Positions 10,773 to 19,335 of a stretch of DNA of 64,000 nt are shown piece by piece. Each line of letters opens with the position of its first letter. Within the stretch, counting starts at the first letter, position 1. The position numbers and the translations under genes were made by a program. The notes below the pieces were generated by a model. That model saw only the letters and a program-made list of their open reading frames with translations, was not told where the DNA came from and ran no database searches. This DNA is from Roseiarcus sp963748545 (lineage in GTDB: Bacteria > Pseudomonadota > Alphaproteobacteria > Rhizobiales > Beijerinckiaceae), in contig CAVVJO010000031.1 in NCBI GenBank assembly GCA_963748545.1, positions 248,001 to 312,000 of the forward strand, in the 5' to 3' direction.

Positions 10773-12041
10773 ATGACAGTGCACCCATCCGTCCACACGG
10801 CTTACGCGCTCGCCCGCGAGCGGTTCGCGGAAGTGAGCGTCGATACCGACGCCGTGTTGAAGACGCTCGACGCCGTTCCGATCTCGCTTCACTGCTGGCA
10901 GGGCGACGACGTTCGGGGCTTCGAAAATCCGGACGGAGAGCTGACCGGCGGCATCCAGACGAGCGGCTCGCATCCCGGGCGCGCGCGCACGGCGACGCAA
11001 CTGCGGGACGATCTCGACTTTGCGCTCGCGCAGATTCCCGGGGCGGCGCGCCTCAATCTCCACGCCATTTACCTCGAGACCGAAAAGCCGGTCGAGCGCG
11101 ACGCCATCCAGCCGGAGCACTTCCGCAACTGGGTGAGCTGGGCGAAGCAGCGCGGCCTCGGGCTCGATTTCAACCCCACCTATTTCTCGCACCCCCTCAG
11201 CGCCGACGGGCTGACGCTGAGTCATCCCTCGGCCGAAGTTCGCCGCTTCTGGATCGATCATGGCCTGGCCTGCCGGAGGGTCAGCGACTATTTCGGCGAG
11301 GCGCTCGGCTCCCCGTGCGTGATGAATATCTGGATACCCGACGGGACGAAGGATCATACGCCCGATCGCCTGTCGCCCCGGCTGCGCCTGATCGAAGCGC
11401 TCGACGCGATCGTGACGCCCGACTGCGGCGCGCACCATAAGCTCGCGGTCGAGGGGAAACTGTTCGGCATCGGCGCGGAAAGCTTCACGGTCGGATCGAA
11501 TGATTTCTATCTTGCCTATGCGGCCACGCGAAAGCTTCTGCTGACGCTCGATGCGGGTCACTTCCATCCGACCGAGGACGTCTCCGACAAGATTTCCACC
11601 GCCCTCTGCTTCGTCAAGGAACTGCTGCTGCATGTGTCGCGTCCGGTCCGTTGGGACAGCGACCACGTCGTGCTGCTCGACGATCCCACTCAGGCCATCG
11701 CCAACGAAATCGTCCGCTGCGACGCGTTGGCGCGGATCCATATCGGCCTCGATTTCTTCGACGCGAGCATCAACCGGGTCGCCGCCTGGGTGATCGGAAC
11801 GCGCAACATGCGCAAGGCGCTTCTCCGGGCGCTGCTCGAGCCCAGGGCAAGGCTCGCCGCCGCGGCGGCGCGCTCCGACGGCGCGGAAGTCATGGCGCTG
11901 TTCGAGGAGCAAAAATCGGCGCCATGGCCGGCGGTCTGGGACTTCTATTGCGCGACCAAGGAGGTCCCTGTCGGTCTGGGTTGGCTCGCCAAGGTGCAGG
12001 CCTACGAGGCGGACGTCCTGAGCAAACGCGAGTCCGCGTGA
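10773..12041 (+). CDS. rhaA: L-rhamnose isomerase
   Basis: Converts L-rhamnose to L-rhamnulose, the first committed step of rhamnose catabolism. The 422-residue product matches the enterobacterial RhaA type closely: LHCWQGDDVRGFENPDG near the N-terminus, GLDFNPTYFSHPLSADG, LFGIGAESFTVGSN, LDAGHFHPTEDVSDKIS (metal-binding Asp/His), RPVRWDSDHVVLLDD and IGLDFFDASINR. This differs from the RhaI isomerases usual in rhizobia. Two ATGs (10767, 10773) follow GAGGAG; the second has the better spacing and was chosen. The stop codon overlaps the start of rhaD by one base, so the two are translationally coupled. Confidence 0.96.
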   Translation: MTVHPSVHTAYALARERFAEVSVDTDAVLKTLDAVPISLHCWQGDDVRGFENPDGELTGGIQTSGSHPGRARTATQLRDDLDFALAQIPGAARLNLHAIYLETEKPVERDAIQPEHFRNWVSWAKQRGLGLDFNPTYFSHPLSADGLTLSHPSAEVRRFWIDHGLACRRVSDYFGEALGSPCVMNIWIPDGTKDHTPDRLSPRLRLIEALDAIVTPDCGAHHKLAVEGKLFGIGAESFTVGSNDFYLAYAATRKLLLTLDAGHFHPTEDVSDKISTALCFVKELLLHVSRPVRWDSDHVVLLDDPTQAIANEIVRCDALARIHIGLDFFDASINRVAAWVIGTRNMRKALLRALLEPRARLAAAAARSDGAEVMALFEEQKSAPWPAVWDFYCATKEVPVGLGWLAKVQAYEADVLSKRESA

Positions 12042-12877
12042 TGTCGGCGAGCGTCGAAGACTCCGGGTTCGTCCGGGGGATGGTGAAAGCCACCACGGAC
12101 ATGTGGCTGAAGGGCTGGGACGAGCGCAACGGCGGCAATGTCAGCCTTCGCGTCAGCGCCGACGACCTTGCGCCTTACGCGGCTGGCCTTGGGGGCGAAC
12201 GGACCGTCGTCCTGGGCGAGCCGCTTCCCGAGCTGGACGGGCAGGTCTTCCTGGTCACCGGCTCCGGCAAGTTCTTCCGCAACGTGGAACTCGATCCCGC
12301 GCGCAATCTGGGCTTGATCGAGGTGATTGCAGGGGGCCGCGAGGTCTGCGTCCGGTGGGGCTACAGCGACGGAGGCGTTCCGACATCGGAACTGGCCGCG
12401 CACCTGAAATCGCATCGGACCCGCCAGGCGGTCACCGGCGGGCGCGATCGCGTGGTCATGCACTGTCACGCGACCAATCTGATCGCGCTCTCTTACGTGC
12501 TGCACCCGACAACGGCCGCGATCACCCGCGCCCTTTGGGAGATGAGCACCGAATGCTTGGTGGTGTTTCCCGACGGGATCGCGCTCCTGCCGTGGCTCGT
12601 GCCGGGAACCGACACGATTGGCGATGCGACCGCGACCGCCATGCGCGAGCATTCGCTGGTGCTCTGGCCCTATCACGGCGTCTTCGGGACGGGCCCGACG
12701 CTGGATATCGCCTTCGGCCTGATCGACACGGCCGAGAAGGCCTCGGAAGTTCTGGTCAAGGTCCTCTCGATGGGCGGCGCCCGCCGCTCGATCACCACCC
12801 AGAACCTGCGCGACCTCGCGGCGCGGTTCGGCGTCCGCCCGCTGGCGTCGGCCCTCGAAACCGAGCGTTGGATGTAG
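12041..12877 (+). CDS. rhaD: Rhamnulose-1-phosphate aldolase, E. coli type
   Basis: A 278-residue class II aldolase cleaving L-rhamnulose-1-phosphate. It carries the enterobacterial RhaD landmarks: ATTDMWLKGWDERNGGNVSL, VTGSGKFFRNVELDP, the zinc-site HCHATNLIALSYVL, the catalytic-loop region ALWEMSTECLVVFPDG and HSLVLWPYHGVFG. The start overlaps the rhaA stop (TGATG). Together with the divergent aldolase-dehydrogenase fusion, this gives two non-orthologous enzymes for one step. Either one is used under different conditions, or the E. coli-like rhaADM block came in later by transfer. Confidence 0.95.
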   Translation: MSASVEDSGFVRGMVKATTDMWLKGWDERNGGNVSLRVSADDLAPYAAGLGGERTVVLGEPLPELDGQVFLVTGSGKFFRNVELDPARNLGLIEVIAGGREVCVRWGYSDGGVPTSELAAHLKSHRTRQAVTGGRDRVVMHCHATNLIALSYVLHPTTAAITRALWEMSTECLVVFPDGIALLPWLVPGTDTIGDATATAMREHSLVLWPYHGVFGTGPTLDIAFGLIDTAEKASEVLVKVLSMGGARRSITTQNLRDLAARFGVRPLASALETERWM

Positions 12878-12895
12878 TCCGGGGAGAGAGACGGA

Positions 12896-13210
12896 ATGAT
12901 CCGCAAGGCGTTTCTGATGTCGGTCGATCCTGCCGCGCACGCCGAATACAAAAAGCGGCATGACGAGATCTGGCCCGAGCTGAAGTCCGTTCTCTCGGCG
13001 CACGGGGCGCGCAACTATTCGATCTATCTGGACCGCAAGCGCAGCCTTCTGTTCGCCTACGTCGAGGTCGACACCCTCGAGCGGTGGAACGCCATCGCGA
13101 CCACCGAGACGTGCCGGCGGTGGTGGGCCTTCATGCGGGACGTCATGCCGTCCAATCCGGACGGGAGTCCGGTTTCGGAGGACCTGGAGGAGGTTTTCCA
13201 CCTGGCCTGA
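12896..13210 (+). CDS. rhaM: L-rhamnose mutarotase
   Basis: Interconverts the anomers of L-rhamnose, feeding the isomerase. The 104-residue length is the same as the enterobacterial RhaM. Catalytic His22 sits in KKRHDEIWPEL, and ARNYSIYLD, ERWNAIATT and RRWWAFMRDVMPSNPD are conserved. GGGGAGAGAG precedes the ATG by a short spacing. It is 18 bases after rhaD and is surely in the same operon. Confidence 0.95.
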   Translation: MIRKAFLMSVDPAAHAEYKKRHDEIWPELKSVLSAHGARNYSIYLDRKRSLLFAYVEVDTLERWNAIATTETCRRWWAFMRDVMPSNPDGSPVSEDLEEVFHLA

Positions 13211-13290
13211 AGTTGGCTGGCCGCCTTCCATGCGGCGAAGGCCGCGCCCCGAGGCTTCCCAATCCCTGTCGGAACGCTTTACTGGAAGGA

Positions 13291-13364
13291 TGGAGCGGGC
13301 GAAGGGAATCGAACCCTCGTATGAAGCTTGGGAAGCTTCCGTTCTACCATTGAACTACGCCCGC
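13291..13364 (-). tRNA. tRNA-Gly (CCC)
   Basis: The minus strand folds into a complete cloverleaf of 74 bases. Acceptor GCGGGCG pairs with CGCCCGC. The anticodon stem GAAGC/GCTTC has loop TTCCCAA, giving anticodon CCC. The T loop is TTCGATT, and CCA is encoded. It lies 18 bases downstream of tRNA-Trp, likely one transcript. Confidence 0.95.
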
Positions 13365-13382
13365 TTGAGGCCCTTTACGCAC

Positions 13383-13458
13383 TGGCAGGAGAGGAGGGAC
13401 TCGAACCCCCAACCCCCGGTTTTGGAGACCGGTGCTCTACCAATTGAGCTACACTCCT
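13383..13458 (-). tRNA. tRNA-Trp (CCA)
   Basis: A 76-base cloverleaf with encoded CCA end. Anticodon stem CCGGT/ACCGG with loop CTCCAAA gives anticodon CCA. The D-arm GCTCAATTGGTAGAGC and T loop TTCGAGT are canonical. One acceptor-stem pair (position 6 with 67) is a U-U mismatch. secE and nusG, which often follow tRNA-Trp in bacteria, are not here. Confidence 0.95.
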
Positions 13459-13824
13459 ACGATGGCCTCCTTCTGCCGCAACCTGCGAACGGATGCAAGA
13501 CCTGCGGAGCGCCGCAGGGCGGTCGCCGAGCGCCGGCGCCGTAGCGACGTGCCTATCCACATAGCTTTTGGCGGTGGGAGGGCCGCTGAAGCGGCGATCG
13601 GCGTCGCCGCGCGCCCCTTGTGGGGGCCCTCGATCCTCCCCCGCAAGCGGTGAGGAAGCCGCGCCCCGACCGTCGAACGTGCGATTCGTCCAACTCCGAG
13701 GAGGGCCGCCGACCGCGGGCCAGCGAATGCGTTCTACAGGGCCCCGCGCCGCCTTGACTTCCCGTGCGGTCGCGGCCAGTTTCCCGCGCCGCTTCCGACC
13801 GGGGCGGCGGGCAGCAAGGTTGGA
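13459..13824. other. Intergenic region upstream of accA
   Basis: This 366-base spacer holds the promoters for accA and, on the other strand, the tRNA pair. A degenerate palindrome (CCTCCCCCGCAAGCGGTGAGG, 13635-13655, one base longer than a 20-base core) resembles the array elements at 37.6-39.8 kb. TTGACT at 13754-13759 is a possible -35 for accA, without a clear -10. No coding character. Confidence 0.4.
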
Positions 13825-14778
13825 ATGCGCACTTATCTCAGCTTCGAGCAGCCGGTCGCCGACATTGACGCCCGCATTGATGAACTGCGCGCGGTCGTCG
13901 CAAAGGGCGAATCTCCGGCGCTTGCCGAGGAGATCCTGAAGCTCGAGGCGAAGTCCGAGAAGGCGCTGACGGACCTCTACGCCGCCCTCACCCCGTGGCA
14001 GAAGACCCAGGTCGCCCGGGTGCAGGGCCGGCCGCGCTACGCCGACTACCTCAAGGGCCTGATCGCCGATTTCACGCCGCTTGCCGGCGACCGCTATTTC
14101 GGCGAGGACGAGGCGATCGTTGGCGGTCTCGGCCGGTTCGACGGCGCCTCCGTCGTCGTGATCGGCCAGGAGAAGGGCTTCGACACCGAGAGCCGCCTGC
14201 GGCACAATTTCGGCATGGCGCGTCCGGAAGGCTACCGCAAGGCGGTGCGGCTGATGGAGCTCGCCGATCGCTTCGCTCTTCCGGTGATCGCGCTGGTCGA
14301 CACCGCCGGCGCCTTTCCCGGCATCGACGCCGAGGAGCGCGGCCAGGCCGAGGCGATCGCCCGCTCGACCGACGCCTGCCTCGCGCTCGGGGTTCCCAAT
14401 GTCGCCGCGATCATCGGCGAGGGCGGCTCGGGCGGGGCGATCGCCATCGCCACCGCCAACAAGGTGCTGATGCTCGAGCACGCGATCTACACCGTCGCCT
14501 CTCCCGAGGCCGCCGCCTCGATCCTGTGGCGGGATTCGTCCAAGGCGCAGGAGGCGGCGACCGGGATGAAGATCACCGCTCAGGATCTGCTCAAGTTCGG
14601 CATCATCGACGCCATCGTTTCGGAGCCGCTCGGCGGCGCGCACCGCGATCCCGAGGCGACCATCGCGGCGACCGGCCGAGCAATCGGCGACGCGCTGAAG
14701 GCGATGCAGAACATGAGCCCCGACCAGATCCGCGAGGCGCGCGCGGAGAAGTTCTTGGCGATGGGTCGCAAGGTCTAG
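13825..14778 (+). CDS. accA: Acetyl-CoA carboxylase, carboxyltransferase alpha subunit
   Basis: With AccD it transfers CO2 from biotin-carrier protein to acetyl-CoA, making malonyl-CoA for fatty acid synthesis. The 317-residue length is typical. Family landmarks are FEQPVADIDARIDELR at the N-terminus, RPRYADYL, the VDTAGAFPGIDAEERGQAEA stretch and GEGGSGGAIA, the CoA oxyanion region, followed by SPEAAASILWRD. The gene stands alone; accD is not in the window. Confidence 0.97.
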   Translation: MRTYLSFEQPVADIDARIDELRAVVAKGESPALAEEILKLEAKSEKALTDLYAALTPWQKTQVARVQGRPRYADYLKGLIADFTPLAGDRYFGEDEAIVGGLGRFDGASVVVIGQEKGFDTESRLRHNFGMARPEGYRKAVRLMELADRFALPVIALVDTAGAFPGIDAEERGQAEAIARSTDACLALGVPNVAAIIGEGGSGGAIAIATANKVLMLEHAIYTVASPEAAASILWRDSSKAQEAATGMKITAQDLLKFGIIDAIVSEPLGGAHRDPEATIAATGRAIGDALKAMQNMSPDQIREARAEKFLAMGRKV

Positions 14779-14850
14779 TAGCCCCAGCGCGCGGCCGCTG
14801 CCCGACCTGACCGAAACGGAGGGGCGCCGCCCCGGCGTTGGCTGCTCGTC

Positions 14851-15504
14851 CTACTCCTTCAACATGGACACGAAGGTTGTGACGAGTTCGTCCGTCCCAT
14901 CCTTTACGCCGAAGCTCTGCGCCGCGAAGGGACAGACGCCCGACGTCACGATGTCGCCGTCCCGCACGACTCCCTCGCCTTTGAGCGCGCCATGTTTCAC
15001 GTACTTCTGAATGTCTCTCCCGGCGGCGTAGTTCCGTCCCTCGAGCGCACCGGCCGCATCGAGAACGAACACTCCGCCGTTCTGGGCGGCCACCGGCCGG
15101 TTCCGGCTCTGCATCTCCGAGACGATCCTGACGGCATCGCTCGGCGGCCAGCCGGCCGTCATGCAGGGGATGATCACGCCGACGTAGCGCGAGGAATCGA
15201 CATCGGCGAGCTTCTTGTCGACCTTCAGCGTTGAACCGCCGGCCTGGATGTCCTTTCCATCGTCGGAAGCGACGTCGACGGCGTAGCCGAACGCGTTGAG
15301 CTTGCCGATCATCACATTGGCTTCCTGGTCGATTCCGACCTTCACGCCGGCTTCCCCGGCGACCGGCGCCATATCCATTCTCGCAATCATGAGCACGGTA
15401 GGCTTGTCCTGTGCGTGCCCGGGCGACGGCGGGATCGACAGACCGAAGATCGAGAACAGAAGAACCGCGACAGAGGGAACAAGTTTGAGCGAACGAAGCT
15501 TCAT
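14851..15504 (-). CDS. Periplasmic DJ-1/PfpI-family protein without the usual nucleophile
   Basis: A 217-residue protein with a signal peptide ending at about GHA-QD, so it is exported. The body has the DJ-1/PfpI outline: VLMIARMDMAP at the first strand, VGVIIPCMTAGW, and AQNGGVFVLDAAGALEGRNY where the nucleophile elbow should be. The elbow normally reads AxCHG; here it is AAQNGG with no Cys, so protease or deglycase activity is doubtful. Cys in IIPCMTAG and VCPFAAQS are elsewhere. It is convergent with accA; a short GC hairpin (14821-14833) lies between them. Role unknown; a ligand-binding or scaffold role is possible. Confidence 0.75.
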   Translation of the reverse strand: MKLRSLKLVPSVAVLLFSIFGLSIPPSPGHAQDKPTVLMIARMDMAPVAGEAGVKVGIDQEANVMIGKLNAFGYAVDVASDDGKDIQAGGSTLKVDKKLADVDSSRYVGVIIPCMTAGWPPSDAVRIVSEMQSRNRPVAAQNGGVFVLDAAGALEGRNYAAGRDIQKYVKHGALKGEGVVRDGDIVTSGVCPFAAQSFGVKDGTDELVTTFVSMLKE

Positions 15505-15700
15505 TTGAGCCTCCTCACCTTTGCGAGGGGCGCCGTCTCGGATACGGCGCCGCGCTCAAAAACAAAGGATAGTCTTTTTCCCCGTCGGAGCATTGACGGG
15601 CGTCAATCGGACGCCCAACCGTCGCCTTCCCCGCGCGCAGCAGTCCCGGCGCTATGGCTACATGGGGCGACTGAAGGTAAACTACGGCAGGAGCCCTCGC

Positions 15701-16891
15701 ATGCTGCAAACCTGGCGCTGGTTCGGGCCGGACGACCCGGTCAGTCTCGAGAACGTCGCCCAGGCCGGCGCGGTCGGCGTCGTGACGGCGCTGCATCACC
15801 GCAACCAGGGCGAGGTTTGGCCCGCAGACGAGATCGCCGCGCGCCGCGCCGAGATCGAGCGCGCGGGGCTGAAGTGGACCGTGGTCGAGAGCATCGGCGT
15901 CGGCGAAGCGATCAAGACGCGCGACGGCGACTTCCGCGCGAGAATCGAGGCCTACAAGCAGTCGCTGCGCCACGCCGCCCGGGCGGGGGTAAGAGTCTTC
16001 TGCTACAATTTCATGGCGATCACCGACTGGACCCGCACCAGCCTCGATTGGCGCCTGCCGAACGGCGGTTCGGCGCTGCGCTTCGATGCGATCGATTTCG
16101 CCGCTTACGACCTCTTCATCCTCGAGCGCGACGGCGCCGAGGCCGACTACCCGTCTCAACGAATCGCCGCCGCGAAGGCGCGCTTCGAGGCGATGACCCC
16201 GGCAGCGAAGGAGAAGCTTGAGCGGGCGCTGATCGATTGGCTGCCGGCGCGCGACTTCGCCTACGACCGCGCCGGATTTCGCGACGCGCTCGCCCGCTAC
16301 CGCGACGTCGGGGTCGAGGATATGCGCGCCAACCTCATCGCCTTCGTGCGCGAGATCGCCGGGGTCGCGGAAGAGGAGGGGGCGCGGCTCGCGATTCATC
16401 CGGACGATCCGGCGTTCCCGATCTTCGGCCTGCCGCGCGTGCTCTCGACCGCCGAGGATGTGAGGAAGCTGTTCGCCGCCGTGCCGTCCCCCGCCTGTGG
16501 CGTCACGCTTTGCGCCGGCTCGTTCGGCTCAAATCCGCGGAACGACCTCGTGGCGATGGCGCGCGAGTTCGGGCCGCGGATTCATTTCGTCCACCTGCGC
16601 AACGTCAAGCACGAGCCGGACGGCTCGTTCTTCGAAGCCGATCATCTGGCCGGCGACACCGACCTCGTTGCGCTCGTCGCGGCGCTCATGGCGGAAGAGA
16701 ATCGCCGGCGCGCGGAAGGGCGCGCGGACGCCGAGATCCCGATGCGTCCCGACCATGGGCATCTTCTCGGCGACGATCGGCTGAAGCGGTCGAACCCCGG
16801 TTATTCCTTCATCGGTCGGCTCAAGGGCCTGGCGGAGCTGCGCGGGGTGTTGCAGACGGTCGAAGCGTTCCGGAGCGGGCGGGTGGCGTGA
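15701..16891 (+). CDS. uxuA: Mannonate dehydratase
   Basis: Dehydrates D-mannonate to 2-keto-3-deoxygluconate in glucuronate catabolism. The 396-residue product starts MLQTWRWFGPDDPVSL, the family opening. Conserved parts are GVVTALHHRNQGEVW, WTVVESIGVGEAIKT, CYNFMAITDWTRT, LAIHPDDPAFPIFGLPR, TLCAGSFGS, IHFVHLRNVKHE and MRPDHGHLLGDD, which holds metal ligands. GCAGGAG precedes the ATG; the frame runs upstream without coding character. No other uronate gene (uxuB, uxaC, kdgK) is in the window. Confidence 0.95.
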   Translation: MLQTWRWFGPDDPVSLENVAQAGAVGVVTALHHRNQGEVWPADEIAARRAEIERAGLKWTVVESIGVGEAIKTRDGDFRARIEAYKQSLRHAARAGVRVFCYNFMAITDWTRTSLDWRLPNGGSALRFDAIDFAAYDLFILERDGAEADYPSQRIAAAKARFEAMTPAAKEKLERALIDWLPARDFAYDRAGFRDALARYRDVGVEDMRANLIAFVREIAGVAEEEGARLAIHPDDPAFPIFGLPRVLSTAEDVRKLFAAVPSPACGVTLCAGSFGSNPRNDLVAMAREFGPRIHFVHLRNVKHEPDGSFFEADHLAGDTDLVALVAALMAEENRRRAEGRADAEIPMRPDHGHLLGDDRLKRSNPGYSFIGRLKGLAELRGVLQTVEAFRSGRVA

Positions 16892-17103
16892 GGGGGAGCG
16901 CGGCGCCCCGCGTCCCCGGAGCACGCCGACATAAGCCTTGCAATCAACATAATCGAGCGCTAAAGAACACTCGATTTTGGACGGCCAAGTTCTCTCTAAT
17001 GCGCTTTGGCGCATCGACGACACTTCCCTTCAATTTCGACCCTTTCGCTCGTGAACACGGAGTTCACGCTCGAACATTTCCATACGATTGAAAGGAAATC
17101 GTC
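16892..17103 (+). promoter_or_regulatory. Probable structured leader of the cold-shock gene
   Basis: The 212 bases before cspA are much more AT-rich than their surroundings and contain no frame. Two hairpins are visible: ATGCGC-TTTG-GCGCAT (16999-17014) and CGTGAAC-ACGGA-GTTCACG (17050-17068). Long structured leaders that refold in the cold are known for csp mRNAs, so this is the likely role; where transcription starts is not known. The ribosome site GAAAGGAAA lies just before the ATG at 17104. Confidence 0.55.
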
Positions 17104-17313
17104 ATGACAGTTGGTACAGTCAAATGGTTCAACGCCACCAAGGGCTTCGGCTTCATTCAGCCTGACAACGGCGGCCCGGATGTGTTCGTGCACATTTCCG
17201 CCGTCGAGCGCGCTGGCATGCAGACCCTCAACGAGGGCCAGAAGGTCCAGTTCGAACTCGTCCGCGACAACAAGTCGGGCAAGAGCTCGGCCGGAAACCT
17301 CCAGGCCGCGTGA
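17104..17313 (+). CDS. cspA: Cold-shock domain protein
   Basis: A 69-residue single-stranded nucleic-acid binding protein (RNA chaperone). It contains TVKWFNATKGFGFIQPD with RNP1 (KGFGFI) and VFVHIS (RNP2), both complete, in one cold-shock domain that fills the protein. A structured leader precedes it and a strong intrinsic terminator follows (17384-17414). Alphaproteobacteria usually carry several such genes; which paralog this is cannot be told. Confidence 0.96.
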   Translation: MTVGTVKWFNATKGFGFIQPDNGGPDVFVHISAVERAGMQTLNEGQKVQFELVRDNKSGKSSAGNLQAA

Positions 17314-17383
17314 GCGAGATCTTCGCCCTGCGGCAGGGATGACCTGACGAGGCGCTGATCCACTCCTCAAAGCTTAAGCGAAA

Positions 17384-17414
17384 GGCCCCGCGCCATCCGG
17401 CTGCGGGGCCTTTT
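17384..17414 (+). terminator. Intrinsic terminator after cspA, probably bidirectional
   Basis: GGCCCCGC (17384-17391) pairs with GCGGGGCC (17403-17410) around an 11-base loop, followed by TTTTGTTTTG. AAA precedes the left arm, so the reverse strand also has a short T run. It therefore fits the end of the convergent importer operon too. Confidence 0.88.
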
Positions 17415-17433
17415 GTTTTGTTTGATGGCCACC

Positions 17434-17457
17434 CTCTCCCCGCCGCAGCGGGGAGAG
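17434..17457. repeat. Palindromic repeat (REP-like)
   Basis: CTCTCCCCGC and GCGGGGAGAG form a perfect 10-base inverted repeat with a 4-base loop (CGCA). It matches the core of the A-type elements in the array at 37.6-39.8 kb. It lies between the terminator and the stop codon of the binding-protein gene. Confidence 0.75.
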
Positions 17458-17471
17458 AACGCGGGCCGCCC

Positions 17472-18469
17472 TTACTTTGCGAACGCCTTGTCGGTCACGG
17501 CGGTCGTGTAGGCGCCGACGGGCTGCTTGGAAATGACCGGATCCGAGCCGCCGGTGAGCAGCGTCTTCACCGTCCGGTCGTAATCGGCCTTGTCGAGCCT
17601 GCCGTCCGAGCCGGCGGTGAGCTTGTTGATCTCGCTCAGCATCTGCGTCTGGTGGTGCTCGGTCTGGGCGCCGGTCGCGTCGTTGTCGAGCACGATCTTC
17701 ACCGCTTCCTCGGGATGTTCCTGGGCGTACTTCCATCCCTCCATCGAGGCCTTGACGAAGCGCGCCATCTTGTCGACGAACGCCGGGTCCTTGAGCTTGT
17801 CCTCCATCACATAGAGGCCGTCCTCGAGAGTGGAGGCCCCCTGGTCCTCGTATTTGAACACGACGAGCTGCTCGGGCTTGTAGCCGGCGTCGATCACCTG
17901 CCAGTACTCGTTGTAGGTCATGGTCGAGATGCAGTCGGCCTGCTTCTGGATCAGCGGATCGACGTTGAAGCCCTGCTTGACCACCTTGACGCCGCCGGGC
18001 GAGCCGTCGGTCTTGATGCCGAGCTTGCCCATCCAATTCAGGAACGGATACTCGTTGCCGTAGAACCACACGCCGAGCGTGCGGTCCTTGAGATCGGCCG
18101 GCGTCTTGATGCCCGTATCCGCGCGGCAGGTGAGCTCGAGGCCGGAGTGCTTGAACGGCTGGGCGATGTTGACCATCGCCGCGCCCTTTTCACGCGCGGC
18201 GAGCGCCGCGGGCATCCAGTCAACCACGACGTCGGCGCCGCCGCCCGCCAGCACCTGTTCGGGCGCAACGTCGGGACCGCCCGGCTTGATCGTCACGTCG
18301 AGGCCTTCCTGCTTGTAGAAGCCCTTGTCCTTGGCGACGTAATAGCCGGCGAATTGCGCCTGCGTGACCCACTTGAGCTGCAGCGTCACCTTGTCGTCGG
18401 CGTGCGCCGCGCCCGCCGCGCCGCGAGCATCGCCGCCAAGCCGATCAGTCCCGTTACCCTATGCTTCAT
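17472..18469 (-). CDS. ABC importer substrate-binding protein (NMT1/ThiY-like), apparent frameshift in the signal peptide
   Basis: Periplasmic binding protein of the SsuA/THI5 superfamily, about 332 residues when the frame is mended. KWVTQAQFAGYYVAKDKGFY is the typical first lobe. GGGADVVVDWMP and AGYKPEQLVVFKYED follow the fold. The N-terminus starts MKHRVTGLIGLAAMLAA, then the frame is lost; restoring one base in the GC-rich stretch near 18410-18422 gives an AAGAAHADDK signal-peptide end. Genes before it encode two permeases and the ATPase, so this is the fourth importer part. The link to dihydropyrimidinase suggests a pyrimidine, hydantoin or hydroxymethyl-pyrimidine ligand; that is inference. 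Confidence 0.88.
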
Positions 18470-18543
18470 TGTCCGACCCTCCACGATCCACGATCATCAC
18501 ATTTCCCCCGTCGCCGCGTATGACCATCCCCGCGGCGCGAAGC

Positions 18544-19335
18544 TCAGGCCTCCCTGGCGCGAAACGAGGCGTGCCAGAACGTCGCCCGGCGTTCGAGCCA
18601 GGCGACCAGTCCGTAGAAAGCCGATCCCGCGAGGGCGGCGACGAGAATCGTCGCCCAGACCATGTCGATGCCGAGGTGGCCGACCTCGGTCGATATGCGA
18701 AAGCCCATGCCGACCGTCGGCGTGCCGAAGAACTCGGCGACGATCGCGCCGATCATGGCGAGCGTCGTGTTGATCTTGAGAGCGTTGAAGACGAACGGCA
18801 GCGCCGCCGGCAGGCGCAGCGCAAACAGCGTTTCCCAGTAGCTCGCCGCATAGGTCTTCATCAGGTCCTTTTCCATGGCGCTCGCGCTCTCGAGTCCGGC
18901 GACCGCGTTCACCAGCATCGGGAAGAAGGTCATGACCACGACGACGGCGGCCTTCGACGGCCAGTCGAAACCGAACCACATCACCATGATCGGGGCGATG
19001 CCGACGATCGGCAGCGCCGAGACCAGATTGCCGAAGGGCAGAAGCCCGCGCTGCAGAAACAGCGAGCGGTCGACCAGGATCGCGACGATCAGGCCGGAGC
19101 CGGAGCCGAGGATGTAGCCCATCATGAGGCCCTTGACCGTCTGCCAGAAATCCGCCGCCAGCGTCGGGATCGAGGTGAAGAATCGGAGCGCGATCGCCGA
19201 GGGCGTCGGCAAGATGATGGTCGGGACATGCGCGGCGCGCACGACGAGCTCCCACAGCGCCAGCACCACGAGGCCGAACAGGAACGGCGGCACGAGGTCG
19301 GCCAGCCGCCGGTCGATCATCGGGCGATCGGTCAT
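18544..19335 (-). CDS. ABC importer permease (second)
   Basis: A 263-residue inner-membrane protein of the SsuC/ThiX type with about six membrane spans. The EAA-like loop is near METALQL-type helices: DLMKTYAASYWETLFALRLP, which contacts the ATPase, followed by ALPFVFNALK. The start ATG overlaps the stop of the preceding permease gene (ATGA). It probably forms a heterodimer with its neighbour. Same operon as dihydropyrimidinase. Confidence 0.9.
   Translation of the reverse strand: MTDRPMIDRRLADLVPPFLFGLVVLALWELVVRAAHVPTIILPTPSAIALRFFTSIPTLAADFWQTVKGLMMGYILGSGSGLIVAILVDRSLFLQRGLLPFGNLVSALPIVGIAPIMVMWFGFDWPSKAAVVVVMTFFPMLVNAVAGLESASAMEKDLMKTYAASYWETLFALRLPAALPFVFNALKINTTLAMIGAIVAEFFGTPTVGMGFRISTEVGHLGIDMVWATILVAALAGSAFYGLVAWLERRATFWHASFRAREA

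Noticed and set aside
14821..14833. Intrinsic terminator after accA
   Set aside because: The GGGGC/GCCCC stem is only 5 bases and no T run follows on either strand.
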